DNA of 64,000 nucleotides from Holophagales bacterium (GCA_009837885.1 VXSP01000012.1:62001-126000), one strand, 5' to 3'; positions 43,642 through 55,683 are shown, counted from the stretch's first letter. Translations and numbers: made by a program. The notes: generated by a model from the sequence alone, not told the origin.

Positions 43642-44474
43642 CGAATCGAGACGGCGGTTTCAGCCGGAGCGGCGACAGGTCGCTCGCCGCCCTGCGCCCG
43701 GTGACGATCGAGCTCGACGCGATGAAGTTCGCAGAGGGTTCGGCGCTGATCGAGTGCGGCGATACGAAGGTGCTCTGCTCGGCCAGCGTGGAGCGGCGGG
43801 TGCCGCCCTTTCTGATCGGCAAGGGCCAGGGCTGGCTGACCGCGGAGTACGCGATGCTCCCGCGAGCGACCCTGACCCGTTCGAGGCGGGAGGTGTCGCG
43901 CGGGCGGCCCTCCGGGCGCACGGCGGAGATCCAGCGGCTGATCGGTCGTTCGCTCCGGTCGGCGGTCAACCTCAGGAAGCTCCCGGAAGTCACGATCGCC
44001 GTCGACTGCGACGTCATCCAGGCCGACGGCGGCACCCGCACCGCCTCGATCACCGGCGCCTACGTGGCGACCGTCGCCGCGCTGGCGAAGATGCTGCTCG
44101 AGGGCGATCTGAAGAAGTGGCCGCTCGTCCACTCGGTGGCCGCGGTTTCGGTCGGGATCTGCCAGGACGAACTGCTGCTCGACCTGGAGTACGTCGAGGA
44201 CCGGGACGCCCAGGTCGACCTGAACGTGGTGGCCACCGGCGAGGGCAACCTGATCGAGGTCCAGGGCACCGCCGAGGGCCGGGTGTTCACGCGATCCGAG
44301 TTCGACGGCCTGCTCGACCTGGCGCTGGCCGGGATCGCCGAGCTGACCGAGCTGCAGCAGAGCTGCCTGGCGCCGCGCCTGGCGGAGATGGAAGAGGCGA
44401 TCGAGCGCCGGCGCAGCGGTCCGGCCAAGGCGAAGGACGAGGCCAGCATCTGGAAGCGGCCTCCCCGTGACTAG
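43638..44474 (+). CDS. rph: Ribonuclease PH
   Basis: 278 residues starting with GTG. A phosphorolytic 3'-5' exoribonuclease that trims tRNA 3' ends. Motifs are [69 protein letters not shown] and [18 protein letters not shown], normal for the family. It is about 35 residues longer than average at the C-terminus ([20 protein letters not shown]). Together with murI it continues the overlapping operon. A dispersed repeat follows its stop. Confidence 0.96.
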   Translation: MTNRDGGFSRSGDRSLAALRPVTIELDAMKFAEGSALIECGDTKVLCSASVERRVPPFLIGKGQGWLTAEYAMLPRATLTRSRREVSRGRPSGRTAEIQRLIGRSLRSAVNLRKLPEVTIAVDCDVIQADGGTRTASITGAYVATVAALAKMLLEGDLKKWPLVHSVAAVSVGICQDELLLDLEYVEDRDAQVDLNVVATGEGNLIEVQGTAEGRVFTRSEFDGLLDLALAGIAELTELQQSCLAPRLAEMEEAIERRRSGPAKAKDEASIWKRPPRD

Positions 44475-44479
44475 CTCCG

Positions 44480-44534
44480 GGACTGGGTGCGCCGGCGCCC
44501 CCGCCGGCATCCGGCGCGCAGCGCCGGCCTCTGG
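44480..44534 (+). repeat. Dispersed repeat, copy 4 (type B), between rph and mpl
   Basis: GGACTGGGTGCGCCGGCGCC begins the unit. It continues with the type B hairpin CCGGCGC-GCA-GCGCCGG. It fills the rph-mpl spacer and ends about 27 bases before the mpl start. Confidence 0.85.
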
Positions 44535-44560
44535 TCGTCCTTGCCGCTAGCGGAGCCACT

Positions 44561-45946
44561 CTGGACATCCACCTGATCGCGATCGGCGGCACCGGCATGG
44601 CGCCGCTGGCCTGCCTGCTCCGGGAGCTGGGCCATCAGGTGCGAGGTTCGGACGGGCCCCTCTACCCGCCGACCAGCGACATCCTCGCCGATGCGGGAAT
44701 CGAGCCGCTGGTGGGCTACGACCCGGCCCACCTCGAGCCACGGCCGGACCTCGTGATCGTCGGCAACGCGGCGCCGCGGACGAACCCGGAAGCGGTCGCG
44801 ACGGAAGAACTCGGCCTGCCGCGGCTGTCGATGCCGGAAGCGCTCGACCGCTTCGTCCTCCGGGACCGCCGGCCGCTGGTCGTCGCCGGCAGCCACGGCA
44901 AGACGACGACGACGGCCATGGCGGCCTGGGTCTACTCCCGCGCTGGCGCCGATCCCGGCTATCTCATCGGCGGCGCGCCGATCGGTCTGGCCTCGGGGTT
45001 CGCTCTCGGCGGCGGTTCGCGCTTCGCGATCGAGGGCGACGAGTACAACGCCTCCTACTTCGATCGCGGACCGAAGTTCTGGCACTACCGGCCGGAGACC
45101 GCGATCCTGACCAGCCTGGAGCACGATCACGTCGATCTCTATCCCGACTTCAAGGGGCTGGAGCGGGCCTTCCTCGGCCTCGTCGAGCGTCTGCCGCCGA
45201 CGGGACTCCTGGTCGCCTGCGCGGACTACTCGACGGTGGAGCGACTCTTGCCGGCGAGCCCGTGCCGGGTCGTGACCTACGGTGCCGGGGCGGGCGATAT
45301 CCGGCTGGCCGGTCCGGTCGAGAGCGGCGAGCGCGGGATCTCGTTCGAGCTGGAGGAAGAGGGTCGGCGGCAACGGGTCGACCTGGGCGTCTGGGGCGAG
45401 CACAACGCGCTGAACGCGATGGCGGTCTGGGCGGCGGCTCGCGCCGACGGACTGGAGCGGGACGCCGTCCTGGAAGCGCTCGCCACCTTCCGGGGCGTCA
45501 AGCGGCGGCTCGAGGTGATCGGCGAGGCCGCGGGGATGATCGTCATCGACGACTTCGCCCACCATGCCTCGGAGGTCGCGGCCTCCCTCGCGGCGCTCCG
45601 GCAGCGCTTTCCCGCCCGCCGGCTGGTCGCCCTGTTCGAGCCCCGAAGCCTGAGTGCGGGCAGGCTGCAGTTCGCGGCCGACCTGGCGGCGTCGCTGGCC
45701 TCGGCCGACCGTGTCTTCCTGGCGCCCGTGTTCCACCGCGAGCGACTGGGCGACGAGGGGTTCGATCCGGCGCAGGTGGCCGCGGAGATCGAAGGACTCG
45801 GCGCGGCGGCTAAGGCGTGTGGTTCGAACGACGAGCTGGCCGAGACGGCGCTCGCGGAGGCTCGGCCGGGGGACGTTCTGGTCACGATGTCCTCGGGATC
45901 CTTCGACGGCATGCCCCGTCGCCTGGCCGACGGCCTGGCGAGCTAG
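44561..45946 (+). CDS. mpl: UDP-N-acetylmuramate--L-alanyl-gamma-D-glutamyl-meso-DAP ligase
   Basis: 461 residues of the Mur ligase family; it re-attaches recycled tripeptide to UDP-MurNAc. The ATP site is VVAGSHGKTTTT, with AIEGDEYNASYFDRGPKF and VIDDFAHHASEV typical of Mpl. The N-terminal nucleotide-binding fold should start like MxIHxxxIxG, and here reads DIHLIAIGGTGMAPLA. The only codon in place is CTG at 44561, five bases after GGAG. An ATG at 44597 would remove the first strand of the fold. So CTG is the likely start, after the repeat that separates it from rph. Confidence 0.9.
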   Translation: MDIHLIAIGGTGMAPLACLLRELGHQVRGSDGPLYPPTSDILADAGIEPLVGYDPAHLEPRPDLVIVGNAAPRTNPEAVATEELGLPRLSMPEALDRFVLRDRRPLVVAGSHGKTTTTAMAAWVYSRAGADPGYLIGGAPIGLASGFALGGGSRFAIEGDEYNASYFDRGPKFWHYRPETAILTSLEHDHVDLYPDFKGLERAFLGLVERLPPTGLLVACADYSTVERLLPASPCRVVTYGAGAGDIRLAGPVESGERGISFELEEEGRRQRVDLGVWGEHNALNAMAVWAAARADGLERDAVLEALATFRGVKRRLEVIGEAAGMIVIDDFAHHASEVAASLAALRQRFPARRLVALFEPRSLSAGRLQFAADLAASLASADRVFLAPVFHRERLGDEGFDPAQVAAEIEGLGAAAKACGSNDELAETALAEARPGDVLVTMSSGSFDGMPRRLADGLAS

Positions 45947-45952
45947 ACGCCC

Positions 45953-46014
45953 CACACTGGGTGCGCCGGCGTCCCCGCCGGCTTCTGAAGAAGACGCGCC
46001 GCGAAGCGGCGGCC
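45953..46014 (+). repeat. Dispersed repeat, copy 5 (type A), intergenic
   Basis: The clearest type A unit: CACTGGGTGCGCCGGCG, hairpin GCCGGCG-TCCC-CGCCGGC, spacer TTCTGAAGAAGACG, hairpin CGCCGC-GAA-GCGGCG. It lies between the convergent mpl and formimidoyltransferase genes and could serve there as a bidirectional terminator or mRNA stabiliser. Confidence 0.9.
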
Positions 46015-46026
46015 ATATCGGCCGCC

Positions 46027-46908
46027 CTACAGATGGCTCTCCAGAATCTGCCACTCCGAGAGCCTTGGCAGCCTGAGCGCCTCCGAGCCACTCTCTGGCA
46101 ACACACGGCGCGGCGCGAGCCCGACGAGTTCCGTCTCCACCACGCGCACGCCGGCTGCGGCCGCCAGTTCGTCTGCAAGGTCGACGACGTCGAGCAGCGA
46201 CGTCCGGTCGCAGTCCGTCAGGTTCGCGCTGACCTGGGCCTGTCCGCGGCTCTCCAGGAAGAACCCGAGCGCGCGCACGCCCGGCAAGCCGCCGCCGGAC
46301 TCGCGCAGCGACGCCGCGATCCGCTTCGCTGTGGCAACCTGATTCGTGTCGAGCAGCAGGTTGAAGGCGACCAGTGGTGGCCTGGCGCCGACGCACACCG
46401 CGCCGGCGGTCGTGTGCAGCCGGTTCGGGCCGCGGTCCGGCAGCCACTCGCCGCTCGCCATCCGTTCGCCGAGCCGCGCGAGACCGCCGCGGCGATGGTC
46501 GGCAAGAACGGCTCGTGACGGTGTCGAGGAGGCCTCGCCGTAGAGAAACACCGGCAGGCCGAGCGCGGCCAACTCGTCCGCGGCGCGCAGCGCGGCGGCG
46601 ACCGCCGCGGGCATCTGCTGCGCCTCTAGGGGCACGAACGGTGCCACGTCGACCGCGCCGAGAAACGGGTGCACGCCGGAGTGCCCGGCCACGTCGATGC
46701 GCTCGATCGCTACCGCCGCCAACGCGGTCACAGCCCGCACCAGATCGCCGCCCTCGCCCAGCAACGTCAGCACCGTCCGGTTGTGGTCGGGGTCCGAAGA
46801 CACGTCGAGCACCCGCACCCCAGTCGTCGAAGCCGCCTCCACGCAGGCATCGATCACGTCGCGGCGCCGACCCTCGCTGATGTTCGGAACGCACTCCAGT
46901 CGGACCAT
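46027..46908 (-). CDS. ftcD: Glutamate formimidoyltransferase
   Basis: 293 residues, the length of the stand-alone transferase rather than the fused cyclodeaminase form. It opens with LECVPNISEGRRRDVID, followed by DPDHNRTVLTLLG, IDVAGHSGVHPFLGAVDVAPFVP and the PNRLHTTAGAVCVGARPPLVAFNLLL segment. It moves the formimino group from formiminoglutamate to tetrahydrofolate in histidine degradation. No other hut gene is in the window. It is convergent with mpl and divergent from the antitoxin gene. Confidence 0.95.
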   Translation of the reverse strand: MVRLECVPNISEGRRRDVIDACVEAASTTGVRVLDVSSDPDHNRTVLTLLGEGGDLVRAVTALAAVAIERIDVAGHSGVHPFLGAVDVAPFVPLEAQQMPAAVAAALRAADELAALGLPVFLYGEASSTPSRAVLADHRRGGLARLGERMASGEWLPDRGPNRLHTTAGAVCVGARPPLVAFNLLLDTNQVATAKRIAASLRESGGGLPGVRALGFFLESRGQAQVSANLTDCDRTSLLDVVDLADELAAAAGVRVVETELVGLAPRRVLPESGSEALRLPRLSEWQILESHL

Positions 46909-46952
46909 GAGGTCAGGCTAGCGCGCCGGACGCCTGCTCTCCCCGCCGTACC

Positions 46953-46979
46953 TTGACTAAGGTGGTTACGGAAGTCACC
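46953..46979 (+). promoter_or_regulatory. Candidate promoter/operator of the antitoxin gene
   Basis: TTGACT at 46953 could be a -35. The same stretch contains overlapping inverse pairs TGACT/AGTCA and GGTG/CACC, which could form an autoregulation site for the Phd-type antitoxin that starts at 46991. Confidence 0.3.
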
Positions 46980-46990
46980 ATTTGGTCGCA

Positions 46991-47284
46991 ATGAGGTCGG
47001 TCGGTCTGAAGACGCTGAGCAGACGGCTCAGTCGCTATGTGCGGCTGGCGGCCGCGGGCGAAACCGTTCTCATCACGGATCGTGACCGCGTAGTCGCCGA
47101 GATGGTGCCGCCGCGGCCCGCGCGGAGCTCTCTTGTGGCCGATGTCCTGCTGGCCGAAACCGTGCGCAACGGCTTACTGGCACCGCCGGCTATGTGGGGT
47201 AAGGGTCCACCTTCCAAGCCCCCGCCCGTCATGTCACTGAACGAGCTCCTCGTCGGGCTGGACGCAGACCGAGAGGATCGGTGA
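46991..47284 (+). CDS. Phd/YefM-type antitoxin without an intact toxin
   Basis: 97 residues. The first 45 (MRSVGLKTLSRRLSRYVRLAAAGETVLITDRDRVVAEMVPP) match the Phd/YefM antitoxin fold that binds operator DNA. The rest would normally wrap around a PIN-domain toxin. No toxin gene follows; instead an 18-codon remnant overlaps the stop. The antitoxin itself looks intact and may still act as a small repressor. ATG at 46991 was chosen over a GTG three codons upstream. Confidence 0.82.
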   Translation: MRSVGLKTLSRRLSRYVRLAAAGETVLITDRDRVVAEMVPPRPARSSLVADVLLAETVRNGLLAPPAMWGKGPPSKPPPVMSLNELLVGLDADREDR

Positions 47285-47337
47285 TTCACGCAGCCAGAGC
47301 GATGGGAATTCCGGTCCTGGACTTCGGAGGAGCATGA
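47281..47337 (+). pseudogene. Remnant of a VapC-type PIN toxin
   Basis: GTG at 47281 overlaps the antitoxin stop, as toxin starts usually do, but the frame ends after 18 codons: VIHAARAMGIPVLDFGGA. The part AARAMGIPVL resembles the last residues of VapC toxins, where a line such as AARALGFPVL closes the PIN domain. This is what an internal deletion joining toxin start and end would leave. Its stop overlaps the phosphatase ATG. Confidence 0.55.
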
Positions 47338-48104
47338 TCGAAGGCCGCCACTTCGCGGCGGCCACCATGATCGGCGCGCGCAAGCGTCAGGAGGACGCCT
47401 GGAGCGTCCAGGTCGTGGCCGACGCCGGCACAGGCGAAGAGTTGCTGCTGGCAGCGGTCGCCGACGGCATGGGCGGTCTGCCCGCGGGCGACCAGGCGAG
47501 CCGGATCACGGTCCGGAACTTCGCCGGCAGCTATCCGCTGATCACGAAACCTCCGGCCGAGCGCCTGCGGCCCGCGCTGAGCCACGCGAACCACGCGATG
47601 AGGGAGGCGATCGAAGCCGGCCCGTCGCTTCGGGGAATGGGCTCCACGCTGGTGGCGACGTTGTTCTTCGAAGACCGCTTCCAGTGGCTCAGCGTCGGCG
47701 ACTCGCACATCTTCCATTGGCGCGGCGGTGCATTGGAGCGCGTCAATCCGCTCCACACCTACGGTCGGGAACTCGACGCCCGGGCCGGCCGCGGCGAGAT
47801 CAGCGCGATGCACGCCGCCCTGCATCCGGAGCGCGCCGCCATCACCAGCGCCGTGATGGGCCTGCCACTCGACGAAGTGGCGGAGGGCGAAGTCGATCTC
47901 GCCGACGGCGACGTCGTCGTTCTCGCCAGCGACGGCATCGAGACGCTCTCCGACGAGGAGATCGCCGCGACCTGCGGCGACCAGCGCTCAGCGGGAGCAT
48001 CGCGGATCGCCGAGGCGATCATCCGACGGATCGAGCAGCGGGCGCTTTCCTGGCAGGACAATGCAACGGTCTTGGTCGTGTGCCCACCTTCGCCAACGGA
48101 CTAG
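47334..48104 (+). CDS. PP2C-type protein phosphatase
   Basis: 256 residues, PPM/PP2C family Ser/Thr phosphatase without extra domains. Metal and catalytic motifs: GARKRQEDAW, VADGMGGLPAGDQAS, MGSTLVATLF, SVGDSHIFHWRGG, VVLASDGIETLSDEE and WQDNATVLVV. It removes phosphate from Hanks-type kinase targets; no kinase gene is nearby. The ATG overlaps the stop of the toxin remnant, so the phosphatase may be co-transcribed with the antitoxin after the deletion. Confidence 0.9.
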   Translation: MIEGRHFAAATMIGARKRQEDAWSVQVVADAGTGEELLLAAVADGMGGLPAGDQASRITVRNFAGSYPLITKPPAERLRPALSHANHAMREAIEAGPSLRGMGSTLVATLFFEDRFQWLSVGDSHIFHWRGGALERVNPLHTYGRELDARAGRGEISAMHAALHPERAAITSAVMGLPLDEVAEGEVDLADGDVVVLASDGIETLSDEEIAATCGDQRSAGASRIAEAIIRRIEQRALSWQDNATVLVVCPPSPTD

Positions 48105-48130
48105 GCCCGCGAGGTCCCTCCCTGACGTCC

Positions 48131-48144
48131 GGGCCGCAAGGCCC
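48131..48144. terminator. Hairpin between convergent genes
   Basis: GGGCC-GCAA-GGCCC is a perfect stem with a stable tetraloop, placed between the stops of the PP2C and ATPase genes. It has no T-run, so termination is inferred from position only. Confidence 0.4.
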
Positions 48145-48147
48145 GCG

Positions 48148-49269
48148 CTACACCAGCCGACCCAGTAGCTCCAGGGCCGGCGCAACCCGGATGCCCTCGG
48201 GCGTTACGAAGTCCTTCGTCCCCGTGGCCGACACCTGCCACGCCTCGCAGTCCGGGAACCGGACCTTGAAGTAGCGGAGGCTCTTGTCGAGCCGCCCGTC
48301 TGCCCACTTGCATTCGACGCTGAGCACAGGCTGCCGGCGGTCGGTGACGATGAAGTCGACTTCGCGGCCGTCCGTGTCGCGGAAGTAGCGAAGCTCCAGG
48401 TCGAGACCCTGGGTGTCCTGCTGATGATGCACCCACTTGAGCAGGTGGCAGGCGATCAGGTTCTCGAAGCGTGGCGCGTCCGCCGGCACGACCGTCCAGT
48501 CGACGTGGTAGTGCTTCTGCTGCTTCTTGACCGCCCGGATCGTCGGGGCGCCGAAGGGCGACAGCCGGAAGATCGCGTAGAGCCGCTCGAACGCTCCCAG
48601 CCAGTCGGCGACTGCCTTGTGGCTCACCTGCAGGTCTTCCCGCACAGCGTTGATCGAGAGCGGCGAGCCGACCAGCTCCGGGAGACGGAGCATGAGCAGT
48701 TCGAGCCGGCCGAGGTCCTGAATGCGTTCCAGGCTCGTCACCTCCTCGCGGATCAGCAGGGTGCGGTGCTCGCGCGACCATCTGCGGGCCTCGACTTCGC
48801 TGGCGCCGAAGTAGGGCTCGGGGAAGCCGCCAAGCAGCAACAGGTCCTGGAGTTCACTCGTCGTTCGCAGCTTGAGTTCGGCGGCGGACAGTGGGTGCAG
48901 GCGGAGGAGATGGAAGCGGCCCTGGAGGGAGTCGCCGCCGAACCGGTAGGCGTCGAGCCTGGCGCTTCCGACCACGAGGAGCCGACGCTCTGCCGCGGCC
49001 CGTGCGTCGTACAGTCCCTTGAGGTAGTTCCGCCAGTCCCGGTACTTGTGGATCTCGTCGAAGACCCAGAGATCGGCGATCGGGAGTTCGCGTCTCAGAA
49101 TGTGCTCGCGATCCTCGGCGACGTCCCAGTTGAGGTAGCCGTCGTCGGCGCCGGGCAGGCTGCGAGCCAGCGTCGTCTTGCCGACCTGCCGGGGGCCGGC
49201 GACGAAGACCATCTTCCGCTCGAGGTCTCGCTCGATCTGATCCGCCAGGTACCTGGTTGCGGTCGCCAC
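48148..49269 (-). CDS. AAA ATPase with DUF4143 domain
   Basis: About 373 residues. The N-terminal ATPase has Walker A GPRQVGKTTLARSL and Walker B LWVFDEIHKYRDW. The C-terminal part is DUF4143 with a PD-(D/E)XK-like segment (RYFRDTDGREVDFIVTDRRQPVLSVECKW). The family is widespread in accessory regions and its role is not settled; toxin, defence and DNA-repair links have been proposed. The start is GTG at 49269 before ATATRYLADQIERDL. Two 22-bp palindromes lie just upstream and overlap its presumed promoter. Confidence 0.88.
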   Translation of the reverse strand: MATATRYLADQIERDLERKMVFVAGPRQVGKTTLARSLPGADDGYLNWDVAEDREHILRRELPIADLWVFDEIHKYRDWRNYLKGLYDARAAAERRLLVVGSARLDAYRFGGDSLQGRFHLLRLHPLSAAELKLRTTSELQDLLLLGGFPEPYFGASEVEARRWSREHRTLLIREEVTSLERIQDLGRLELLMLRLPELVGSPLSINAVREDLQVSHKAVADWLGAFERLYAIFRLSPFGAPTIRAVKKQQKHYHVDWTVVPADAPRFENLIACHLLKWVHHQQDTQGLDLELRYFRDTDGREVDFIVTDRRQPVLSVECKWADGRLDKSLRYFKVRFPDCEAWQVSATGTKDFVTPEGIRVAPALELLGRLV

Positions 49270-49288
49270 GGCACGCGAGACTACCAAG

Positions 49289-49310
49289 ATTTTCGACCGT
49301 AGTCGAAAAT
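49289..49310. promoter_or_regulatory. Palindromic operator 1 of the DUF4143 ATPase gene
   Basis: ATTTTCGAC and GTCGAAAAT are exact inverses around CGTA, a 22-bp AT-rich palindrome in GC-rich DNA, 20 bases upstream of the ATPase start. Its centre is 32 bp from operator 2, about three helical turns. Confidence 0.75.
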
Positions 49311-49320
49311 GCCCGTGGAC

Positions 49321-49342
49321 ATTTTCGACTGTAGTGGAAAGT
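49321..49342. promoter_or_regulatory. Palindromic operator 2 of the DUF4143 ATPase gene
   Basis: ATTTTCGAC-TGTA-GTGGAAAGT repeats the left arm of operator 1 exactly and the right arm with two changes. Two dimers could bind on the same face of the DNA. Confidence 0.7.
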
Positions 49343-49431
49343 GTCGACGTTTGGTCCGGGTCCTTCCGAGCGCCGGTCGCAGCTCGCGAAGCTCGGCATT
49401 CTTGAAGCCCGGTCTGTGCCCGCAACGGCCG

Positions 49432-49460
49432 TTGACCACCCCTGACAGCCGTGTTACGTT
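49432..49460 (+). promoter_or_regulatory. Candidate sigma70 promoter of the ATP synthase operon
   Basis: TTGACC (49432-49437) and TACGTT (49455-49460) with a 17-base spacer. Transcription would start near 49467, leaving a leader of about 50 bases before the first GTG. Confidence 0.5.
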
Positions 49461-49517
49461 TCCGCCGCTTTCAGGCCCGGGTGAAGGTGCGCCCGGACGA
49501 CCGCGGGACGAGTAGCT

Positions 49518-49940
49518 GTGGACTTCGACGCCAGCCTCCTGGTCATCATGGCGATCTTCTGGGCCACCTATGTGGTGGTCCGGTTCTACCTCGTCCGCCC
49601 GATCATGCGCATGCTCAAGGAGCGCGACAGCGAGATCGTGACCGCCCAGGAGACGTTCGACCGGGCCCAGGCCGAGGTCGAGGCGAGAGTCGAGGCGCAG
49701 CGCGAGAAGCTGAAGGAAGCCCGCGCCGAGGCCTCCGCGCACCGGGACCGGATGCGGAAGGAAGCCCAGCAGGCCCGCGAGACGCTTGTCGCCGAGGCTC
49801 GCCAGGAAGCCGACGTCGAACTCCAGCAGGCGATCGCCGCGCTCGACGCCGAGACCGCGGAACAGCGCCGGACGCTCGAAGCACGAGCCGAGCGGCTCGC
49901 GGCCGACATGACCGCGAAGCTGATGGGAGCCCCCTCGTGA
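49518..49940 (+). CDS. atpF: ATP synthase F0 subunit b (first copy, b')
   Basis: 140 residues, GTG start. One N-terminal membrane helix (LLVIMAIFWATYVVVRFYLVRPI) is followed by a long charged coiled coil of alternating Glu, Ala and Arg, the form of the peripheral stalk. It ties F1 to F0 with the second b subunit and delta. The stop overlaps the next GTG as GTGA. Because a and c subunits do not precede it, the operon begins with the stalk. Confidence 0.88.
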   Translation: MDFDASLLVIMAIFWATYVVVRFYLVRPIMRMLKERDSEIVTAQETFDRAQAEVEARVEAQREKLKEARAEASAHRDRMRKEAQQARETLVAEARQEADVELQQAIAALDAETAEQRRTLEARAERLAADMTAKLMGAPS

Positions 49941-50554
49941 GGCGCTCCGCGGCCCTGAAGGTCGCCTCGCTGACGCTGCTGTGGGCGCTGTTCGGCGGCG
50001 TCGCCGCCGCGTTCGGCGCGGAGGTCGGCGAAGCAACTCACTTCCTCGGCGTACCGCGGGTGATCTTCTCCTGGTTCAACATGCTCGTCTTCTTCGGCGG
50101 CCTCGCCTACCTGGTCGGGCCGATGGCGATGAGCGCGCTCGAGAATCGCCGGGGCCAGATCCGGGACAGCCTGATGACCGCCCGGCGCCAGCGCGCGGAC
50201 GCGGAAGAGCTGCACGCCGGTCTCGACGGCCAGCTCGCCGCTCTGGAGGCAGAGGTCGCCCAGGCCGCCGAGCGCGCCCGCCAGGAAGGCGAACGCGACG
50301 CGCGGGAGATCGCGGCCCTGGCCGAGCGGGAACGCGAGCGGATGCTGGAGCAGGCCCGGGCCGAGATCCGAAACCGCACGGCGCGCGCCCGGGTCGAGCT
50401 GGCGCAGCACGCGGCCCGGCTCGCCACGGCGCTCGCGGCCGAGCGGCTGGAGCGGGAAGTCGACTCCGCCGCCCGCCGGCGCATCCTCGACCGCGGACTG
50501 CTCAGCCTGGAGAGCCGGGCGGACGACGCCTCGGCCGGAGCCGACGCGCGATGA
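49937..50554 (+). CDS. atpF: ATP synthase F0 subunit b (second copy)
   Basis: 205 residues, GTG start overlapping the previous stop. It has a signal-like first hydrophobic segment (LKVASLTLLWALFGGVAAAFGA), then the usual b membrane helix (FSWFNMLVFFGGLAYLVGPM) and a coiled coil rich in Ala, Arg and Glu. Two different b subunits in tandem (b and b') occur in phototrophs and several other phyla, where they form a heterodimeric stalk. Its stop overlaps the delta ATG. Confidence 0.88.
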   Translation: MRRSAALKVASLTLLWALFGGVAAAFGAEVGEATHFLGVPRVIFSWFNMLVFFGGLAYLVGPMAMSALENRRGQIRDSLMTARRQRADAEELHAGLDGQLAALEAEVAQAAERARQEGERDAREIAALAERERERMLEQARAEIRNRTARARVELAQHAARLATALAAERLEREVDSAARRRILDRGLLSLESRADDASAGADAR

Positions 50555-51114
50555 TCTATCGCTACGCGAGGCCCTACGCCCAGGCCCTGATGGGCGCCGC
50601 CGGCTCGCTCGAGGCGGCGCAGGCGACGCGCGACGAACTCACCGCCTTCGCCGAGGCGATGCGGGCCGTGCCGCGCTTGGGCCGCATGGCATCGAATCCC
50701 GGCGTGCCACCGGCGACCAAGCGGGCGGTGGTCGACGAGATCGCCGGCATGCAGGGCGCGGGCGCGTTGGCCCAGCGGATGCTGCGGCTGCTGCTCGACA
50801 ACTACCGCCTGGTCCACCTGCCGTCCATTCTGGAGGCGATCGACGAGCTGCTCGACCGGGCCCACGGCGTGGTCAGCGCCACGGTGACCGCGGCCGAGGA
50901 ACTCGATGCTGATCAGCAGGCGCGTCTCCAGGGAGCCCTCGAACGGCTCTCCGGCGCCGAAGTCCGGCTGGAGAGCCGGGTCGACCCGGGCCTGATCGGC
51001 GGCTTCGTGGCCCAGTTCGGGAGTTACCGCTACGACGCGAGCGTTCGAGGCCAGTTGGCCGTGCTGGAATCCAGATTGACCGCCGAGTCCGCGACGGCGG
51101 CGGCGGAAGCCTAG
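50551..51114 (+). CDS. atpH: ATP synthase F1 subunit delta
   Basis: 187 residues, a normal length. It begins IYRYARPYAQALMGAAG and ends with GGFVAQFGSYRYDASVRGQLAVLESRL, both family hallmarks (the RYAxAL start and the GGxxxxxGxxxxDxSxxxxLxxL end). It links the b stalk to the top of F1. ATG overlaps the preceding stop. Confidence 0.92.
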   Translation: MIYRYARPYAQALMGAAGSLEAAQATRDELTAFAEAMRAVPRLGRMASNPGVPPATKRAVVDEIAGMQGAGALAQRMLRLLLDNYRLVHLPSILEAIDELLDRAHGVVSATVTAAEELDADQQARLQGALERLSGAEVRLESRVDPGLIGGFVAQFGSYRYDASVRGQLAVLESRLTAESATAAAEA

Positions 51115-51135
51115 AAACGTCACGATTTCGAGACG

Positions 51136-51150
51136 CCCCGGACCCCGGGG
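51136..51150 (+). promoter_or_regulatory. Hairpin between atpH and atpA
   Basis: CCCCGG and CCGGGG pair across ACC, 25 bases before the alpha start. It has no T-run, so it may be an mRNA processing or stability element that adjusts F1 subunit ratios rather than a terminator. Confidence 0.4.
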
Positions 51151-51175
51151 TGCACCTTAGGGGAGTAGAACGAAC

Positions 51176-55188
<4,013 letters not shown>

Positions 55189-55222
55189 AGGCGCAGAGGC
55201 GAAACCAACGGAGCGAACGAAC

Positions 55223-55627
55223 GTGGCCGGCTTGAACCTCATCCTGGTAACCCACGCCGAGAAGCTGCTCGAGATCGAGTGCTCGGACGTCGGCCTGCCC
55301 GGCCGCAAGGGCGACATGGGCATCCTGCCCGGCCATGCGGCGCTGATCAGCACCCTGCGCCCCGGCGAGCTCAGCTACCAGCCGGCCGACGGCGGCGCGC
55401 GCCGCTTCGTCGCCGTGGCGCCGGGCTTCTGCGAGGTCGCGGACGACACGGTCACGGTGCTGACCGAGACGGCGGAGCCGGCCGAGGACATCGACGCCGC
55501 GGCCGCGACGACCGAGCACGACGAGCTGGCCGCGGAGTATGCCCGCGCGAGCTTCGAGGACCAGGGTGCCCTGAAGGACCGCGTCGATACCGCGCAGGCT
55601 CGGGTCGACGTAGCGGCCCGCGCCTGA
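55223..55627 (+). CDS. atpC: ATP synthase F1 subunit epsilon
   Basis: 134 residues, GTG start. The N-terminal beta-sandwich shows LNLILVTHAEKLLEIECSDVGLPGRKGDMGILPGHAALISTLRPGEL. The C-terminal helical part is Ala- and Asp-rich. It couples gamma to the c-ring and can inhibit ATP hydrolysis. It is the last gene of the operon; the a, c and possible AtpI genes are not in the window. Confidence 0.94.
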   Translation: MAGLNLILVTHAEKLLEIECSDVGLPGRKGDMGILPGHAALISTLRPGELSYQPADGGARRFVAVAPGFCEVADDTVTVLTETAEPAEDIDAAAATTEHDELAAEYARASFEDQGALKDRVDTAQARVDVAARA

Positions 55628-55683
55628 GGTAACTTCCCATCAACGCTACAGCACATTGCCCCGCTGCTGAGATCCCCGTCCGG

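Noticed and set aside
12179..46014. CRISPR array
   Set aside because: The repeats are kilobases apart, vary in length and orientation and have no spacer pattern; no cas gene is present.
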